DNA of 64,000 nucleotides from Paralithodes platypus (Eukaryota; Arthropoda; Malacostraca; Decapoda; Lithodidae). Below the pieces are notes generated by a model. That model did no database searches. It was not told the DNA's origin and was given only the letters and a program-made list of their open reading frames with translations. The position numbers and the translations under genes are program-made. Positions 1 through 12,770 of the stretch are shown piece after piece; position 1 is the first letter of the stretch; every line of letters begins with the position of its first letter. The stretch lies in NCBI GenBank assembly GCA_032716605.1, contig CM064580.1, positions 38,141,973 through 38,205,972 of the forward strand, given 5' to 3'.

Positions 1-1666
1 ATACACCAAAGACGAAGTACAATTGAGTAATGCCCTCAATACCTTCTTTGCATCAGTTTTTACAACGGAAGACCTCAGTGATATCCCTACACCATCGCCG
101 ATTCAGATTGATAATTCAGATGTTCTAAGCAATATCACCATTACAGAGAGAAAAGTATTGAATTGTTTAAATAAACTCAAGGTAAATAAAACGCCTGGAC
201 CTGATACCATCTCACCTAGAGTCCTAAAGGAAGCTAAGAATGAGCTCTCCAAACCACTGACATTGCTATTCAATAAATCCTTGAAGTCTGGAACTATGCC
301 TGATCAGTGGAAGCTAGCCAACGTAACACCGATATTAAAAAAAGGCAGCAAATCCCTACCCAGTAATTATCGTCCAATTAGCTTTTAACCTCAGTTGTAT
401 GTAAAATGTTAGAAACACTCGTAAGAGACAGACTCGTATATCACTTAGAGGAAAATAACATACTTAAAGATACTCAACACGGCTTTCGTAAAAAACGTTC
501 CTGTTTAACAAACCACTTAGACTTCTTCCACGATATCCTCAACCTCTACGATGAGAGTAAAGCTGTAGATATTATATACCTTAATTTTCAAAAGGCCTTT
601 GACAAAGTTCCACACAAACGTTTACTGATAAAACTAAAAGCACATGGAATACAAGATGGTGTGTTGAAATGGATAGAAAATTGGCTCGGCGACAGAAAGC
701 AAAGAGTAGTCATAAACGGTAAGGCATCTAAATGGACCAATGGAAGTAGCGGGGTACCCCAGGGATCGGTACTAGGACCAATTATCTATCTAATTTACAT
801 CAAGGACATAGATGTGAGTCTCACCTGTACAATCTCAAAATTTGCTGACGATACAAAAATTGCAAATAGCGTACTCTCAAAAGAACAAGTTGACAATATG
901 CAACACAATCTAGATAAGTTGTCATGCTGGGTCCAAATTTGGAAAATGAGTTTCAATGCGGATAAATGTAAAGTACTACATATCGGATACCAAAATGAGA
1001 AAGCAAACTATATGATGAATGGCACTCAGCTTAAGAATGTAAACAGAGAAACCGATCTGGGAGTAACAATATCGAGTAACCTAAAACCGAGTCAACAATG
1101 TTCAGAAGTTGTTAAGAAGGCAAACAAAATAATTGGCTTTATAGGCAGGTCATTTGAGCATAAATCCAAAGACGTTATCCTAACCCTTTACAATTCCTTA
1201 GTCCGCCCTCTTCTTGAATACTGCGTTCAATCCTGGTGCCCTTATTACCAAAAAGATATAGACAAGCTAGAACGAGTTCAACGTTGAGTTACCAAAATTA
1301 TACCTAGCCATAACAATTATAACAAACCATACGAGGAGCATCTTAGAGACTTAAATCTATTTCCAGAGCAGATTAAGAGGCGACTTAATTCAAGTGTTCA
1401 AAATCATCAAAGGCATCGACAATATGAACTTTAGTAAGTACTTCACTATCGACCAATCTAATTACACGCGGGGAAACGGTTGCAAAATTATTGGTAAATC
1501 TTTTAACTCGCACGAAGCTAAGAATTTCTTCTTCAATCGAGTTGTCAACTTATGGAATGGGCTTCCCCCAGATGTCATAGACTGCAGCACCGTTGATTCA
1601 TTTAAACTTCGCCTAGACAAATATCTCTCATCAAACCCGCGACTGATTGCGTTTGTAAATGAATAA
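1..1666 (+). pseudogene. LINE-A reverse transcriptase, broken copy (CR1-like non-LTR retrotransposon)
   Basis: Reverse transcriptase part of a non-LTR retrotransposon ORF2. The frame is already open at base 2, so the element enters from outside the window. RT landmarks appear in order: TPGPDTISPRVLKE near 195-235, SNYRPIS near 362-384, [11 protein letters not shown] near 748-780 and the catalytic FADDT near 841-855. The thumb/C-terminal part follows ([17 protein letters not shown], then [12 protein letters not shown] and NLWNGLP). Damage seen: a one-base frameshift just after RPISF at about 385-390, an in-frame TGA at 1285-1287 where sister copies have AGA, and a small deletion near 1365-1375 that removes the PLTQR segment present in the copy at 32819-33949. 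The frame ends in AFVNE-stop at 1666. Enzymatically dead as it stands; CR1-like assignment is by motif and 3' tail type. Confidence 0.9.
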
Positions 1667-1880
1667 CTTTATTTTATCCTCCCCTCAGTTACTAACCCAT
1701 CTGTCCCCTACTAACTTCCAAATCCTGCCACGGACATTAGTTTCAGGGCAGTAGTTCCCTTTCCAATGTTCCCTTACCCACTTTAAACCACTGTTTGGAC
1801 ACTGATCCTCAGTGTTTTGGAGGACAAGCAGCCTAGAAGGGTCACTAGACCTGTTGTTGCTTGATTTCCTTCGTACTTTG
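1667..1880 (+). repeat. LINE-A 3' untranslated region and tail
   Basis: Matches the 3' UTR of the copies ending at 34171 and 63448: CCTCAGTTACTAACCCATC, then GTTTTGGAGGACAAGCA, then GTTGTTGCTTGATTTCCTT. The usual repeated TCCTTTGTAC tail is short here (CGTACTTTGTAC) and runs directly into the AC-rich minisatellite. Confidence 0.8.
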
Positions 1881-2887
1881 TACATATATTCTACCTTAGA
1901 CAACCACACAATAAAATTAAACGACACACACACACACACACATACTCTACCTTACACAACCACACAATAAAATGAAACGACACACACACACACACATACA
2001 CACACCCACAATACTCTAACTTACACAACCGCACACTATAATGAAAAAACACACACACAATACTCTACCCTACACAACCACACAATATAATGAAACAACA
2101 CACACACACACACACACACACACTCATACTCTACCTTAAACAACCACACAATAAAATGAAACGACACACACACATACACTCTACCCTACACAACCACACA
2201 ATATAATGAAACAACACACACTCATACTCTACCTTAAACAACCACACAATAAAATGAAACGACTCACACACATACACTCTACCCTACACACCCACACAAT
2301 ATGATGAAACAACACACACACACACACACACACACTCTACCGTACACAACCACACAATATAATGAAACAACACACACACACACACATACACACTCTACCG
2401 TACACAACCACACAATAATGAACAACACACAACACCACTCTACCCTACACAACCACACAATATAATGAAACAACACACACACACACTCTACCGTACACAA
2501 CCACACAATATAATGAAACAACACACACACACACACATACACACTCTACCGTACACAACCACACAATATAATGAAACAACACACACACACTCTACCCTAC
2601 ACAACCACACAATATAATGAAACAACACACACACACACACACTACCGTACACAACCACACGATATAATGAAACAACACACACACACACACACACTCTACC
2701 CTACACAACCACACAATATAATGAAACAACACACACACACACACACACTCTACCCTACACAACCACACAATATAATGAAACAACACACACACACACATAC
2801 ACACTCTACCGTACACAACCACACAATATAATGAAACAACACACACACACACACTCTACCCTACACAACCACACAATATAATGAAAC

Positions 2888-2953
<66 letters not shown>

Positions 2954-3033
2954 ACCCTACACAACCACACAATATAATGAAACAACACACACACACACAC
3001 TCTATCTTACACAACCACACAATATAATGAAAC

Positions 3034-3095
<62 letters not shown>

Positions 3096-3125
3096 ACCCT
3101 ACACAACCACACAATATAATGAAAC

Positions 3126-3197
<72 letters not shown>

Positions 3198-3299
3198 ACC
3201 CTACACAACCACAATATAATGACAACACACACACACACACACACTCTACCCTACACAACCACACACTCTACCCTACACAACCACACACTATAATGAAAC

Positions 3300-3357
<58 letters not shown>

Positions 3358-4640
3358 CTACCTTATACAACCACACTAATACCACGCACACACACTCTAC
3401 CTTACACAACCACACAATATAATAAAACAACACACACACACACAAATACACTCTACCCTACACAACCACACAATATAATGAAACAACACACACACACACA
3501 CACACACTCTACCCTACACAACCACACTATATATGACCCACACCACCACACACACATACACACTCTACCCTACACAACCACACTATATAAAAACAACACA
3601 CCACACCACACACACCCGATCACTACCCAACCACACAATCTAAACAACACACACAACACAACACACTCTCTACCTTACACTACAAACACAATATAATGAA
3701 ACAAACACACACACACACTCTACCCTACACAACCACACATATAATGAACAACACACACACCACACAAAATACACTCTACCCTACACAACCACAACAATAT
3801 AAATGAACCACACCACACACACACACACACACCCACACACACACCACACTCTACCCCTACACAACCACACTATAATGAACACACACACCACACACACACA
3901 CCCACCTACCTACACAACCACACTATATACAACACACAACACACACACACACACACACTCTACCCTACACAACCACACAATATAATGAAACAACACACAC
4001 ACACACACACACACACACTCTACCCTACACAACCACACAATATAATCAAACAACACACACACACTCTACCTACACAACCACACTATATAATGAAACACAC
4101 ACACACACACACACACACACTCTACCCTACACAACCACACAATATAATGAAACAACACACACACACACTCTACCCGACACAACCACACAATATAATGAAA
4201 CAACACACACACACACACATACACACTCTACCCTACACAACCACACAATATAATGAAACAACACACACACACACACACACTCTACCCTACACAACCACAC
4301 AATATAATGAAACAACACACACACACACACACACACTCTACCCTACACAACCACACAATATAATGAAACAACACACACACACACTCTACCCTACACAACC
4401 ACACAATATTATGAAACAACACACACATACACACACACACTCTACCCTACACAACCACACAATATAATGAAACTACACACACACACACTCTACCCTACAC
4501 AACCACACACTATAATGAAACAACACACACACACACACACATACACTCTACCCTACACAACCACACAATATAATGAATCAACACACACACACACACACTC
4601 TACCTTACACAACCACACAATATAATAGAACCACACACCC
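1878..4640. repeat. AC-rich compound minisatellite
   Basis: Dozens of copies of a core reading CTCTACCCTACACAACCACA then CAATATAATGAAACAA, each separated by a variable (AC)n run of a few to about 30 dinucleotides. Runs are longest at 2890-2950, 3034-3090 and 3128-3192. Units between about 3530 and 3950 are the most diverged, so the centre may be older or poorly assembled. All long reading frames here are repeat translations such as VCVCV or THTHT and should not be called genes. Confidence 0.95.
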
Positions 4641-4747
4641 CTTTCACCACAACCACACCAGTACATTAAAACCATCATATTACACCACTTACCACAACGC
4701 CGCACTTCAACATATTTCACCTTTGTCCTATACTCCTATCCGCTTAC

Positions 4748-4748
<1 letters not shown>

Positions 4749-4792
<44 letters not shown>

Positions 4793-4878
4793 ATAGATAG
4801 AGGAGAAGAGAGAGAGAGAGAGAGAGATGAGAGAGAGGAGACGAGAGAGGAGAGAGAGAGAGGAGAGAGAGAGAGCGT

Positions 4879-4911
<33 letters not shown>

Positions 4912-4912
4912 C

Positions 4913-4992
<80 letters not shown>

Positions 4993-5000
4993 GGGGGGGT
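4749..5000. repeat. (GA)n microsatellite ending in a G-rich run
   Basis: Imperfect GA repeat with occasional T and C interruptions, pure from about 4921 to 4990, followed by a G-rich segment (about 4992-5015). Confidence 0.95.
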
Positions 5001-5189
5001 GGGGGGTGGAGGGGGGCTTAAAATATTTCCTTACTTAATGGATCAGTTGGGTCTAATTCGTACTCCAGGGACAGGCATTTTTAGGATTAAAACAGCTTCC
5101 TTCAGTGCCACCTCACGCAGGCTGATTAGTTTTGGGAATCATTTTATGTTTTTTTTTTTGTTTTTTTTTTGGTTAACCGCTGAGTGCCA

Positions 5190-5253
5190 GGTCCGTATAT
5201 ATACGGACTAGGGTCTTGTCACGCCCAGTGCCAGGTCCGTATATATACGGACT
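5190..5253. repeat. Duplicated perfect palindrome AGTCCGTATATATACGGACC-type
   Basis: GGTCCGTATATATACGGACT occurs twice, about 40 bp apart, both preceded by AGTGCCA. Each forms a 9-10 bp stem centred on TATATA. Confidence 0.9.
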
Positions 5254-5261
5254 CGCCGAAA

Positions 5262-5695
5262 ACAAATTGTAGCAGCGAAACGACTGCACCTATGGCTTTC
5301 ATATTTCTACCACATGTACCTTACCCTTCTGGCTTCTTGCCACCACCAAACAACCCCCTCCCCCCACCCACTCGCTGACTATCGGTCGCCTCACAAGGAA
5401 AAAAAAGGAAAATCTGTGGCGGCGAAACGACTGCACCAATCGGTTCCATATTTGTGTGACAAGTCCCTTACCCTTCTGCCTTCACCCCACCACACCCCCA
5501 ACCGCCTCCCACCACCCACTTCCAGCGTATTCGTACGAAGAAAAGGAAAACAAGGAAAATCCGTGGTTGCGAAACTACCTCCCCAATCGGCTTCATATTT
5601 GTAACACGAGTCAATTATGCTTCTACCTTCCCCCCACCATCCCCCAAACCAGCCTCCCACCACCCTCCTACCTATACGTTCCGATACCATAAAAG
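5262..5695. repeat. About 140-bp imperfect tandem triplication inside the PB-like element
   Basis: Three diverged copies start near 5262, 5397 and 5540. Each has a GCGAAAC...CTGCACC or CTACCTC segment, then CATATTT, then a C-rich stretch ending CCACCCA/CCACCAC. The open frames on both strands here are by-products of this repeat. Confidence 0.75.
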
Positions 5696-5906
5696 TCGAC
5701 GATTTACTCTGAAAATTTCAGCTACATTCGGGACCATCGGGGACCTGATTTCTGGCAAAAATGGACAAAGGGAGTGTTTTTTTTACCATTATCCTTCCTT
5801 TCTCACCCAACTTGATAGATTTAGCCAAAAAAATAAAAATTAAAAATCCTCTGGCACTGGCAGATGCATAGGGTCAATAATTGTCTGGCACTCTGCGGGT
5901 AACTTA

Positions 5907-6225
5907 ACTTAAGCATCATTATTTTAAAATTGGCCTGAATGTATATATGTTGTACAGCCATACCAGGCAAATATAATCAACTTATAAATGAAAGTGCAGA
6001 CAATTGTACCATCTGGAAGTGAGAGTGGGGTTAGTTCTTATCTTGAGCTCCAATAAACGTGTTTTTTAAATTAATATAGCTACTCGATGGCAAAGGTTAT
6101 CGCATAACATTACTTTTAGCCACGAGAGTACTCTCAATTTGTTTGAATTGAAATCTGTATGTTTTGTTTATTGAAGGTACAGTGAATTATGCTTCAGAAA
6201 CATGGCCGATTAAAGTGGATGATAT
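5907..6225. other. No recognisable feature
   Basis: AT-rich sequence between the PB-like element and LINE-B. I see no reading frame, repeat or RNA gene in it. Confidence 0.6.
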
Positions 6226-6227
6226 TA

Positions 6228-6444
6228 ACATAAGAACATAAGAACATAAGAAAATGGGAGTCTGCAGAAAGCCGATTGGCCTAAGCAAGGCAGATCCCTG
6301 TCCCACACAACCCCAATTACAAAGCCCAATTATAGGCTCAACACTCTAATACCCTGAGGATCATCTTACCAAAACGGTTAGAGATTAACGCAGGATTACG
6401 GGGGTCTGCAGAGCGCTGATTGGCCCAACCCTGCTGATCCCCCT
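6228..6444 (-). repeat. LINE-B 3' UTR with (TTCTTATG)3 tail
   Basis: On the + strand the tail reads AACATAAG three times at 6229-6252. The preceding UTR contains two similar segments with TCTGCAGA and GATTGGCC (around 6262-6280 and 6402-6425). Confidence 0.85.
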
Positions 6445-6985
6445 TCACACCCAACCCTTCTCGTCCATATGCTTATCCAATTTTATCTTAAAGCTCCCTA
6501 TCGTTTTTAATCCCACTATAGCACTTGGTAGTCCATTCCACCCATCTACAACTCTGTTACCAAACCAATATTTGCCTATATCTTTTCTGAAACGAAATTT
6601 ATCTAATTTGAAACCATTGGTACGAGTTCTTTCGCTATCACTGAGCTTTAGTACATTTGTCATGTCCCCTTTGTTAATCCCACTAACCCACTTGAACACC
6701 TCTATCATATCCCCTCTAACTCTGCGTCTCTCTAACGAATGTAAGCCTAATTTCTTCAACCTTTCTTTATACGGAAGATTTCTAATATTATGGATCATTT
6801 TTGTCATTCTACGTTGTACTCTCTCCAATGAATCTATGTCCATTCTGTAATAAGGACACCAAAATTGAACAGCATAATCCATATGGGGTCTCACTAATGA
6901 CAAGTAAAGTTTTAAGATAACATCAGCAGTTCTGTTACTCACACTCCTTGAGATGAACCCGAGAATCCTGTTTGCCTTGTTTTTG
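6445..6985 (-). pseudogene. LINE-B ORF2 C-terminal region
   Basis: Continues from the RT after the frameshift: SNRTADVILKLYLSLVRPH, WCPYYRMDIDSLERVQRR, then NRVVDGWNGLPSAIV and the ending KLDKHMDEKGWV-stop at 6445. It aligns by eye with the C-terminal region of LINE-A (WCPYYQKDI...LERVQR...NLWNGLP), so the two families are related. Confidence 0.9.
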
Positions 6986-8095
6986 AACGCTTATACACTG
7001 TTGTCTAGGCTTCAAATCATTGCTAACAAACACACCTAGATCTTTCTCACAATTCGAGTTTTCTAATTCCACATTAGCTAGTTTATATTTAACATTTGTA
7101 TGCATCTTCCCTATCTTTAATACCTTGCATTTGTCAATGTTAAACTTCATCTGCCAATTTACTGACCATTCGTGTAAGGTATCTAGATCCCTTTGGAGGC
7201 ACTCTATATCTCTATCTGAATCAATTGTTCTCCCCATCTTGGTATCGTCTGCAAATTTACTTATCCTACTAGTTATACCTAAATCAAGGTCATTTATGTA
7301 TATAACAAACAACAGAGGACCTAATACAGATCCCTGGGGGACACCACTTTTGACTGCTCCCCATTCTGACTTCGTACCATTTATGCTGACTCTCTGCTTC
7401 CTACCAATTAGCCATGACCTAATCCATCCCAACAACGCCCCACCTATTCCATGCGCCTCAACCTTTCTCATCAATCTCTCGTGGGGGACTCTGTCGAAAG
7501 CTTTACTGAAATCTAAATATATTATATCATATGACTTGTCATTATCTACTGCTTCATATACCTCTGAGAAAAAACTAAGCAAATTAGTAAGGCAAGAACG
7601 TCCCTGAGTGAATCCATGCTGAGAAGAATTTATTAAATTAAATGTATCTAAGTGGTTTCTAATTTTACTAGCAATAATTGACTCTAGTAGCTTTCCTATG
7701 ATTGATGTAAGACTAATGGGACGGTAATTGGATGCTATTGATTTGTCACCTTTTTTGAAGATCGGAACTACGTTTGCAAGCTTCCAAGCTTCTGGAACTA
7801 TACCTGTCTCCAATGACTTGTTAAATAAAAATGTTAATGGGTAACTTAACTCATCCCTACATTCTTTTAATACTCTAGCATATACCTCATCAGGACCAGG
7901 CGATTTATGAGGTTTCAGTCTGTCAATTTCCTTAAGCACATCATTTCTACTTATAGTAACCGTACTTAACCTATTTTCTATACTATCGCTATATACCTTA
8001 CGGACTTCTGGAAACTGTGCCAAATTTTCATTAGTGAAAACGGAAAGAAATTGACCATTTAATGTACTGCACATTTCTAAATCATTTTCTGTCAT
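6935..8095 (-). pseudogene. LINE-B reverse transcriptase domain
   Basis: Open over 386 codons. RT motifs in order: HKSPGPDEVYARVLKE, VVPIFKKGDKSIASNYRPISL, SSQHGFTQGRSC, IIYLDFSKAFDRVPH (first catalytic Asp), [11 protein letters not shown] and KFADDTKMG (second catalytic Asp pair). All three catalytic aspartates are intact. The frame breaks near 6990 after KPRQQC, where sister elements continue into the C-terminal region, so this is not a functional copy. Confidence 0.92.
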
Positions 8096-8099
8096 TTCT

Positions 8100-8512
8100 C
8101 CTATCGAAGTTTTAAGGGGACCAATTACATCTCTAACCTTGGATTTATATAGTTGGTAAAAAGCTTTAGGATTATTTTTTGAGTCATTGGCAACCTTAAT
8201 TTCATAATTTCTTTTTTCTTTCCTAATATCCTTTTTACCTGTCTTGATAGATTCTGATAGTAAGCAAGTAGGTGAATTTCGCCTTTTCTAATTTTTCTAT
8301 ATATTCCTCTCTTTTGTCCTAGAAGATCTAATAGTCTATTATTCATCCATTTGGGTTGGTTCTGTGTTGATCTAAATTTTCTTTTGGGGATGTATTTATT
8401 TTGTGCATTGAATACTGACTTGATAAAATTATCGTATGTATCTACCAAGGTTGACGTCTCTTCCTGACTTAAGATGACAGGTGCCTTGAGAAGGGGTACA
8501 CTCATTTGGACA
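8100..8512 (-). pseudogene. LINE-B linker between endonuclease and RT
   Basis: Continues the same ORF2 in another frame after the break near 8515: MSVPLLKAPVILSQEE, then a basic segment (KYIPKRKFRSTQNQPKW). A second frameshift near 8235 moves the coding to a third frame, which reads through KNNPKAFYQLYKSKVR into the RT. No separate catalytic function is assigned to this stretch. Confidence 0.8.
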
Positions 8513-8514
8513 CC

Positions 8515-9459
8515 TGGATCGACTTAATTTTTTGACCATAGGGTCCGCTAATAGGGCTCTTCTTAACCCACCATAATTGGCTTTTCTAAAGTCAGGTATT
8601 AATGTTGTATTCTCTCTGGTATTACCTTTCCATTGTATATTAAAATACACAGAATTGTGGTCACTATTTCCTAGGTGGTCCCCTATCTCTACATTATTTA
8701 CCATATGTTCATTGTTACTGAAAACTAAATCGAGAATATTATTACCTCTAGTCGGCGTATCTATGAATTGAAATAAAAAACTATCTTGTACTACCTCTAT
8801 AAACTCCTCAGAATCAGAGTCTCCTATTTGATGCTGCCAATCTATATTCGGAAAATTAAAATCCCCCATAATGCACACATTGCTAAACCTTGATGCCATT
8901 TTAATTTCCTCCCATAATGACGTTCCGTCATTTCTACTCATATTTGGCGGTCTATACATAACTCCAATAACTATGGTCTCACTACCTTCGTTAACCTCTA
9001 CCCAAACACTTTCATTATCGTTATTTAGTCTAATACCTGATTTAATACAGCTTTTTAATGTACTCCTGACAAACACTGCTATACCGCCACCCCTCTTACT
9101 TGTTCGGTCATATTTAAACAAACTATATCCTGGTATATCAAATTCTGCTAAAAAATGCCTGGTTTCTGTATTAATCCACGTTTCAGTTAGCGCTATTATG
9201 TCTATATTTTCTTTGCTAACAAGGGCTCTAAGTTCGTTCATTTTGTTACATAGACTCCTACAGTTTGTGTAATATACTCTCAATTTACTTCTTTTCTTTA
9301 TACCTAATTTACCTTTGTTTTTAGCGACATTTCCATCTTCTGTTGCACCATCACTACTATTATTTGCATTATAGTCATCATTTTTAGCATGAGACTGAAT
9401 ATCCTTATCGCTTTCGCCTGACGCTAAAATTGTTCCAATTAACCTCTCATTAACAGATT
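8515..9459 (-). pseudogene. LINE-B apurinic-type endonuclease domain
   Basis: Exonuclease-endonuclease-phosphatase fold used to nick the target during retrotransposition. Reading from 9459 downward, a low-complexity Asn/Asp/Ser leader precedes the domain, which starts LRVYYTNCRSLCNKMNEL. Catalytic landmarks: ALTETWI (metal-binding Glu), RGGGIAVFV, VMYRPPN, GDFNFPNIDW (catalytic Asp/Asn), NILDLVFSN and GNSDHNSV (the SDH motif with catalytic His). All key residues are present. The frame is open upstream of the first Met at 9283, so that Met is not necessarily the start. A frameshift near 8515 separates it from the linker and RT. Confidence 0.9.
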
Positions 9460-9460
9460 G

Positions 9461-9738
9461 AAATGTAATGAAATAAGAATAGCGAGATGGATGTGAGGCG
9501 AGATATATGAAAGTTAAGGTAACTCATGTGGGGCGAGGAAGTGGATAGGTGTTTCATAACAAAGAGGTGCGTACAAACAGACTTGGTTGTTATAGGTACA
9601 GTAGCCGACATAATATAACCACCAACTTTCTTTTCCCTGTACATCCATCTCTTGGTCCGGTGCTCTCGTTTCTCACCTGCAAGTCTATAAGTGGTGGAGG
9701 GAGGGAAGGGACTGGAGGTGGTGGGGTATGATTGAAAT
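9461..9738. other. No recognisable feature
   Basis: Short unassigned stretch between LINE-B and the LINE-C endonuclease piece, ending in a G-rich segment (9693-9726). Confidence 0.5.
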
Positions 9739-9739
9739 G

Positions 9740-10023
9740 CTCTGAAATCTCCATCTTACGATATTTCAATGTTTACCACCAGCAATGGCTCTCCTCCCAT
9801 TTCACTGAACAACCTGGTGAACAAGTCTACATCGTTTCTATCCCAAATGACCTTGAGCAGTTGGTTCAGCATCCCACCCATATCCCGGACCGCCCTGGAG
9901 ATCGGCCCAACATTCTTGACTTATTTCTAACCTCTACTCCTTCTGCTTACACTGTAAGTCTTCTTCCTTCGTTGGGTTACTCCGATCATAACCTTATCTC
10001 TGTTACCTGTCTCTTATTCAACA
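9740..10023 (+). pseudogene. LINE-C endonuclease fragment
   Basis: Encodes part of the endonuclease of the LINE-C family: [11 protein letters not shown] (like the DFN metal site, with the Asp lost), [20 protein letters not shown] and [10 protein letters not shown] (the SDH catalytic histidine). The frame is interrupted at 10024 by an inserted LINE-A. The rest of LINE-C resumes at about 10820, so this is the upstream half of a split element. Confidence 0.8.
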
Positions 10024-10818
10024 TTGTGCTGAAGTTGTTAAGAAGGCAAACAAAATTATAGGTTTCATAGGTAGATCATTTGAACATAAATCAAAAGACA
10101 TTATCCTCACCCTTTACAATTCATTAGTCCGCTCATTTTTGGAATACTGCGTTCAGTTCTGGTGCCCTTATTATCAAAAAGATATCGACAAATTGGAACG
10201 AGTTCAACGTAGAGTTACCAAGGTGATACCCTATCTTCGGAACTAAATTTATATCCATTAACCAAGCGCAGATTGAGAGGTGACCTTATTCAAGTTTTCA
10301 AAATCATTAAAGGCATCGACAACATGAACTGTAATAAATATTTTACGATTAAACGATCAAACTACATGCGGGTAAATAGCTGCAAAATCATTGGTAAATC
10401 ATTTAACTCTAAACGAATCCAAGAATTTCTTCTTCAATCGAGTCGTCAACTTGTGGAATGGGCTTCCCCGAGATTTCATAGACTGCAACACCGTTCGCCT
10501 AGGCAAGCACCTTGCCCTGAACTCAAGGATGACTGCATTTGTAATTGAATAAATATTTTCTTTAGTAGTGTTTCTTCAATAACCTAATAGATCTTAATAT
10601 AATTTTCCCTGCCATGAACTAAGCCACAGGGAAGCACTTCCTTCTCACATCTTTCCCACATTATTTCCGAAATACTGTTGCAACACTTGGAACAGCAGTG
10701 TTTTGGAGGGCAAGTAACCTCGAGGGGTCGCATGACCTGTTGTAGCTTGTTTTCCTTTGTACTCCTTTGTACCTTTGTACTCCTTTGTACCTTTGTACTC
10801 CTTTGTATCTTTGTACTC
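10024..10818 (+). mobile_element. LINE-A, 5'-truncated copy inserted in LINE-C
   Basis: Begins abruptly with the [20 protein letters not shown] part of LINE-A and runs through [40 protein letters not shown] and [10 protein letters not shown] to the 3' UTR. The tail at 10750-10818 is about six units of CTTTGTACTC-type repeats. Coding is broken by frameshifts near 10235 and 10410. LINE-C sequence on both sides shows it landed inside that element. Confidence 0.88.
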
Positions 10819-12770
10819 TTCAGTATGGAATTCTGACCCCCCCAGCTGGCGGCACTTGTGGCATTTTGCCACCGATGACTGGGAGGCTCTTCGGCAGTAC
10901 TTCTTTGATTTACCATGGACCCTCAGAGAGTGCCGAGTGCGATACTGAGGTAATCCTTTCGGGCATGGAAGTATATATCCCATTTTCTTTCTCTCAAACT
11001 AACTCACAAAAATCTTGGTTTACTCATGCTTGTTCTACTACTGACTTGTCCGCAATAAGGAGGAAGCATTCAAATGGTACCGCCACCTTCAAAATAAAGA
11101 ATCTCGTACTTTATATGTTTCTGCCTGGAATCAAGCCATTTTGTTCTTGAACTCGTCAAAAACTCTTTGATCAATAACAAATCTTTGAAATTTCCAACTC
11201 TAGCTCTTCCCAAGCTTTTTGTCATCTAGCCAAAAACTTCATCAACAATTTCACTTCCTCGTCTTTCCCCCACCTCTTTTCCACCATCACCTCTTTCTCT
11301 GACAAAGTAGAACTCTTTGCTCAAACTTTCACTAAACCCTCTGCCTTGGATGATTCTGGCACTACTCCTCCATCACCACCCCCCTTTCACTTACTTATGC
11401 CTAAAATCATAATCTCTTCAAAGGATGCACTTTCTGCCCTCTCTAGGCTTAATACTAGGAAGGTGTGTGAAGGATGGTGTTCCTCCTTTTGTACTAAAAA
11501 ACTGCTCTTCCATGCTGACTCCCTGCCTAGGCAAATTCTTTCATCTCTGTCTTTCCTCTAACGTTTTTCCTTCTTGCCGGAAGTTTGCTCTCATTCAACC
11601 TATCCCAAAGAAGGGTGACCGCTCTCAACCCTCTAACTATCATCCAATTGCTTTAATTTCTTACATCTCTAAAGTATTGTAAACTATTCTTAGCTCAAAA
11701 TTTCTTAAGCATTTATCTTCCCATAATCTACTTTAAGATTGCCAGTATGGTTTCCTTAAGGGCCGCTCTACTGATGATCTTCTTGCTTATCTTACAAACT
11801 CGTGGTCATCCACCTTTTGGGACTTCAGTAAGACTCGTTCTATTGCGCTAGACATATTGAAAGCCTTCGATAGAGCCTGGCACAAATATCTAATTTCCAA
11901 ATTACCCTTTTCTCTTCCTCTATCTGTGTCTTTGTCTGTAATTTCATTTCTGACCGCTACATAGCTGCAGTTGTGGACGGCCATCACCCACTTCCTCAAC
12001 TTATCAATGTTGGTGTTCCTCAGGGTTCTGCCCTGTCTCCAGTTCTCATTCTTATATTCATTAATGATCTTCTCAACTGTACCTCTTGTCCTATCCACTT
12101 ATGCTAATGATTCTAACCTTTCATTATTCAACTAGTTTTTCACATTAACCTAGCATACAATCACTCCACGACTCACGATCTAACAATTATTTCTGATTGG
12201 GGCAGAGAAAATCTCATCACTTTCAATGCCTTCAAGACCCAATTTCTACCTCTATCTACCCGTCGCAATATTCCACAGGAGGACTATCATTTGAACTTCA
12301 CCAATACACAAATCAACCCTGCATCTTCGCTTGCTAAAACAGCTTCCCAGAAGGTAGGTGTGCTCAACAGTCTCTGTGGATCCTTCACCCCCGCACAGCT
12401 TCTTGCTCTGTATAGAGGCACAGTATGCCCATGTATCGAATATTGTTTGCATGTGAGGGGAGGTTCCACCTATACCATACTTCTCGAAAGAGTACAGTTA
12501 AAACCATTTGGCCTCATCAACTCACTTCCTCTTACTAGTTCCCAACAATCTCTTTCTACACTCCGCAATATTGCATCTCGTTCACTCTTCTATCGCTATT
12601 ACAGCAATCGGTGTTCTTCAGAGCTCTCTCGGTGCATTCCTCCTCCTTTACGGCGAGTGCACAGCACCCGCATTTCAACACAGTATCACTCTTATTCTGC
12701 CCAGCTCTCAAACGTAAGAGTTGGCAAGTTTTCTCAGGCTTTTGTCTACTAAGCAAGTAAACTCTGGAAC
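10819..12770 (+). pseudogene. LINE-C linker and reverse transcriptase, decayed
   Basis: After the LINE-A insert, LINE-C coding resumes in several frames: LWHFATDDWEALRQYFFDLPW, VILSGMEVYIPFSFSQ, then RT segments GVPPFVLKNCSS, FALIQPIPKKGDRSQPSNYHPIAL, QYGFLKGRSTDDLL, ALDILKAFDRAWHK and VFLRVLPCLQFSF. The catalytic YADD box is mutated to YANDS near 12095. The C-terminal part (FCLHVRGGSTYTI..., NRCSSELSRCIPPPLRR) follows. Many frameshifts and stops make this an old copy. Confidence 0.85.

Larger units (their letters stand above)
5177..5900. mobile_element. PB-like non-autonomous DNA element (degenerate TTAA ends)
   Basis: Left end TTAA at 5173-5176 followed by CCGCTGAGTGCCAGG. The right end, on the complement, reads TTACCCGCAGAGTGCCAG (about 5884-5902). 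The two ends are imperfect inverted repeats. The CCC-(n)-GAGT-CCAG style resembles the other TTAA-flanked elements at 24009-24292 and 36684-38004. No transposase is visible inside. It carries two copies of a 20-bp palindrome (5190-5211 and 5230-5251) and an internal triplicated block. PiggyBac-type assignment is an inference from the TTAA target. Confidence 0.6.
6228..9460 (-). mobile_element. LINE-B, near-complete CR1-like non-LTR retrotransposon
   Basis: Minus-strand element with endonuclease, linker, reverse transcriptase and C-terminal region in the expected order, ending in a 3' tail of the octamer TTCTTATG (three copies, complement at 6229-6252). An 8-bp tandem 3' tail instead of poly(A) is typical of the CR1 group. 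About 1,000 codons of ORF2 are preserved but with at least three frameshifts. No ORF1 is visible. The left boundary near 9460 is where readable coding stops, so the copy is probably 5'-truncated. Confidence 0.88.

Noticed and set aside
1878..4640. Many open frames with CVCVCV or HTHTHT translations on both strands.
   Set aside because: They are translations of (AC)n and its minisatellite; no codon structure or family signal.
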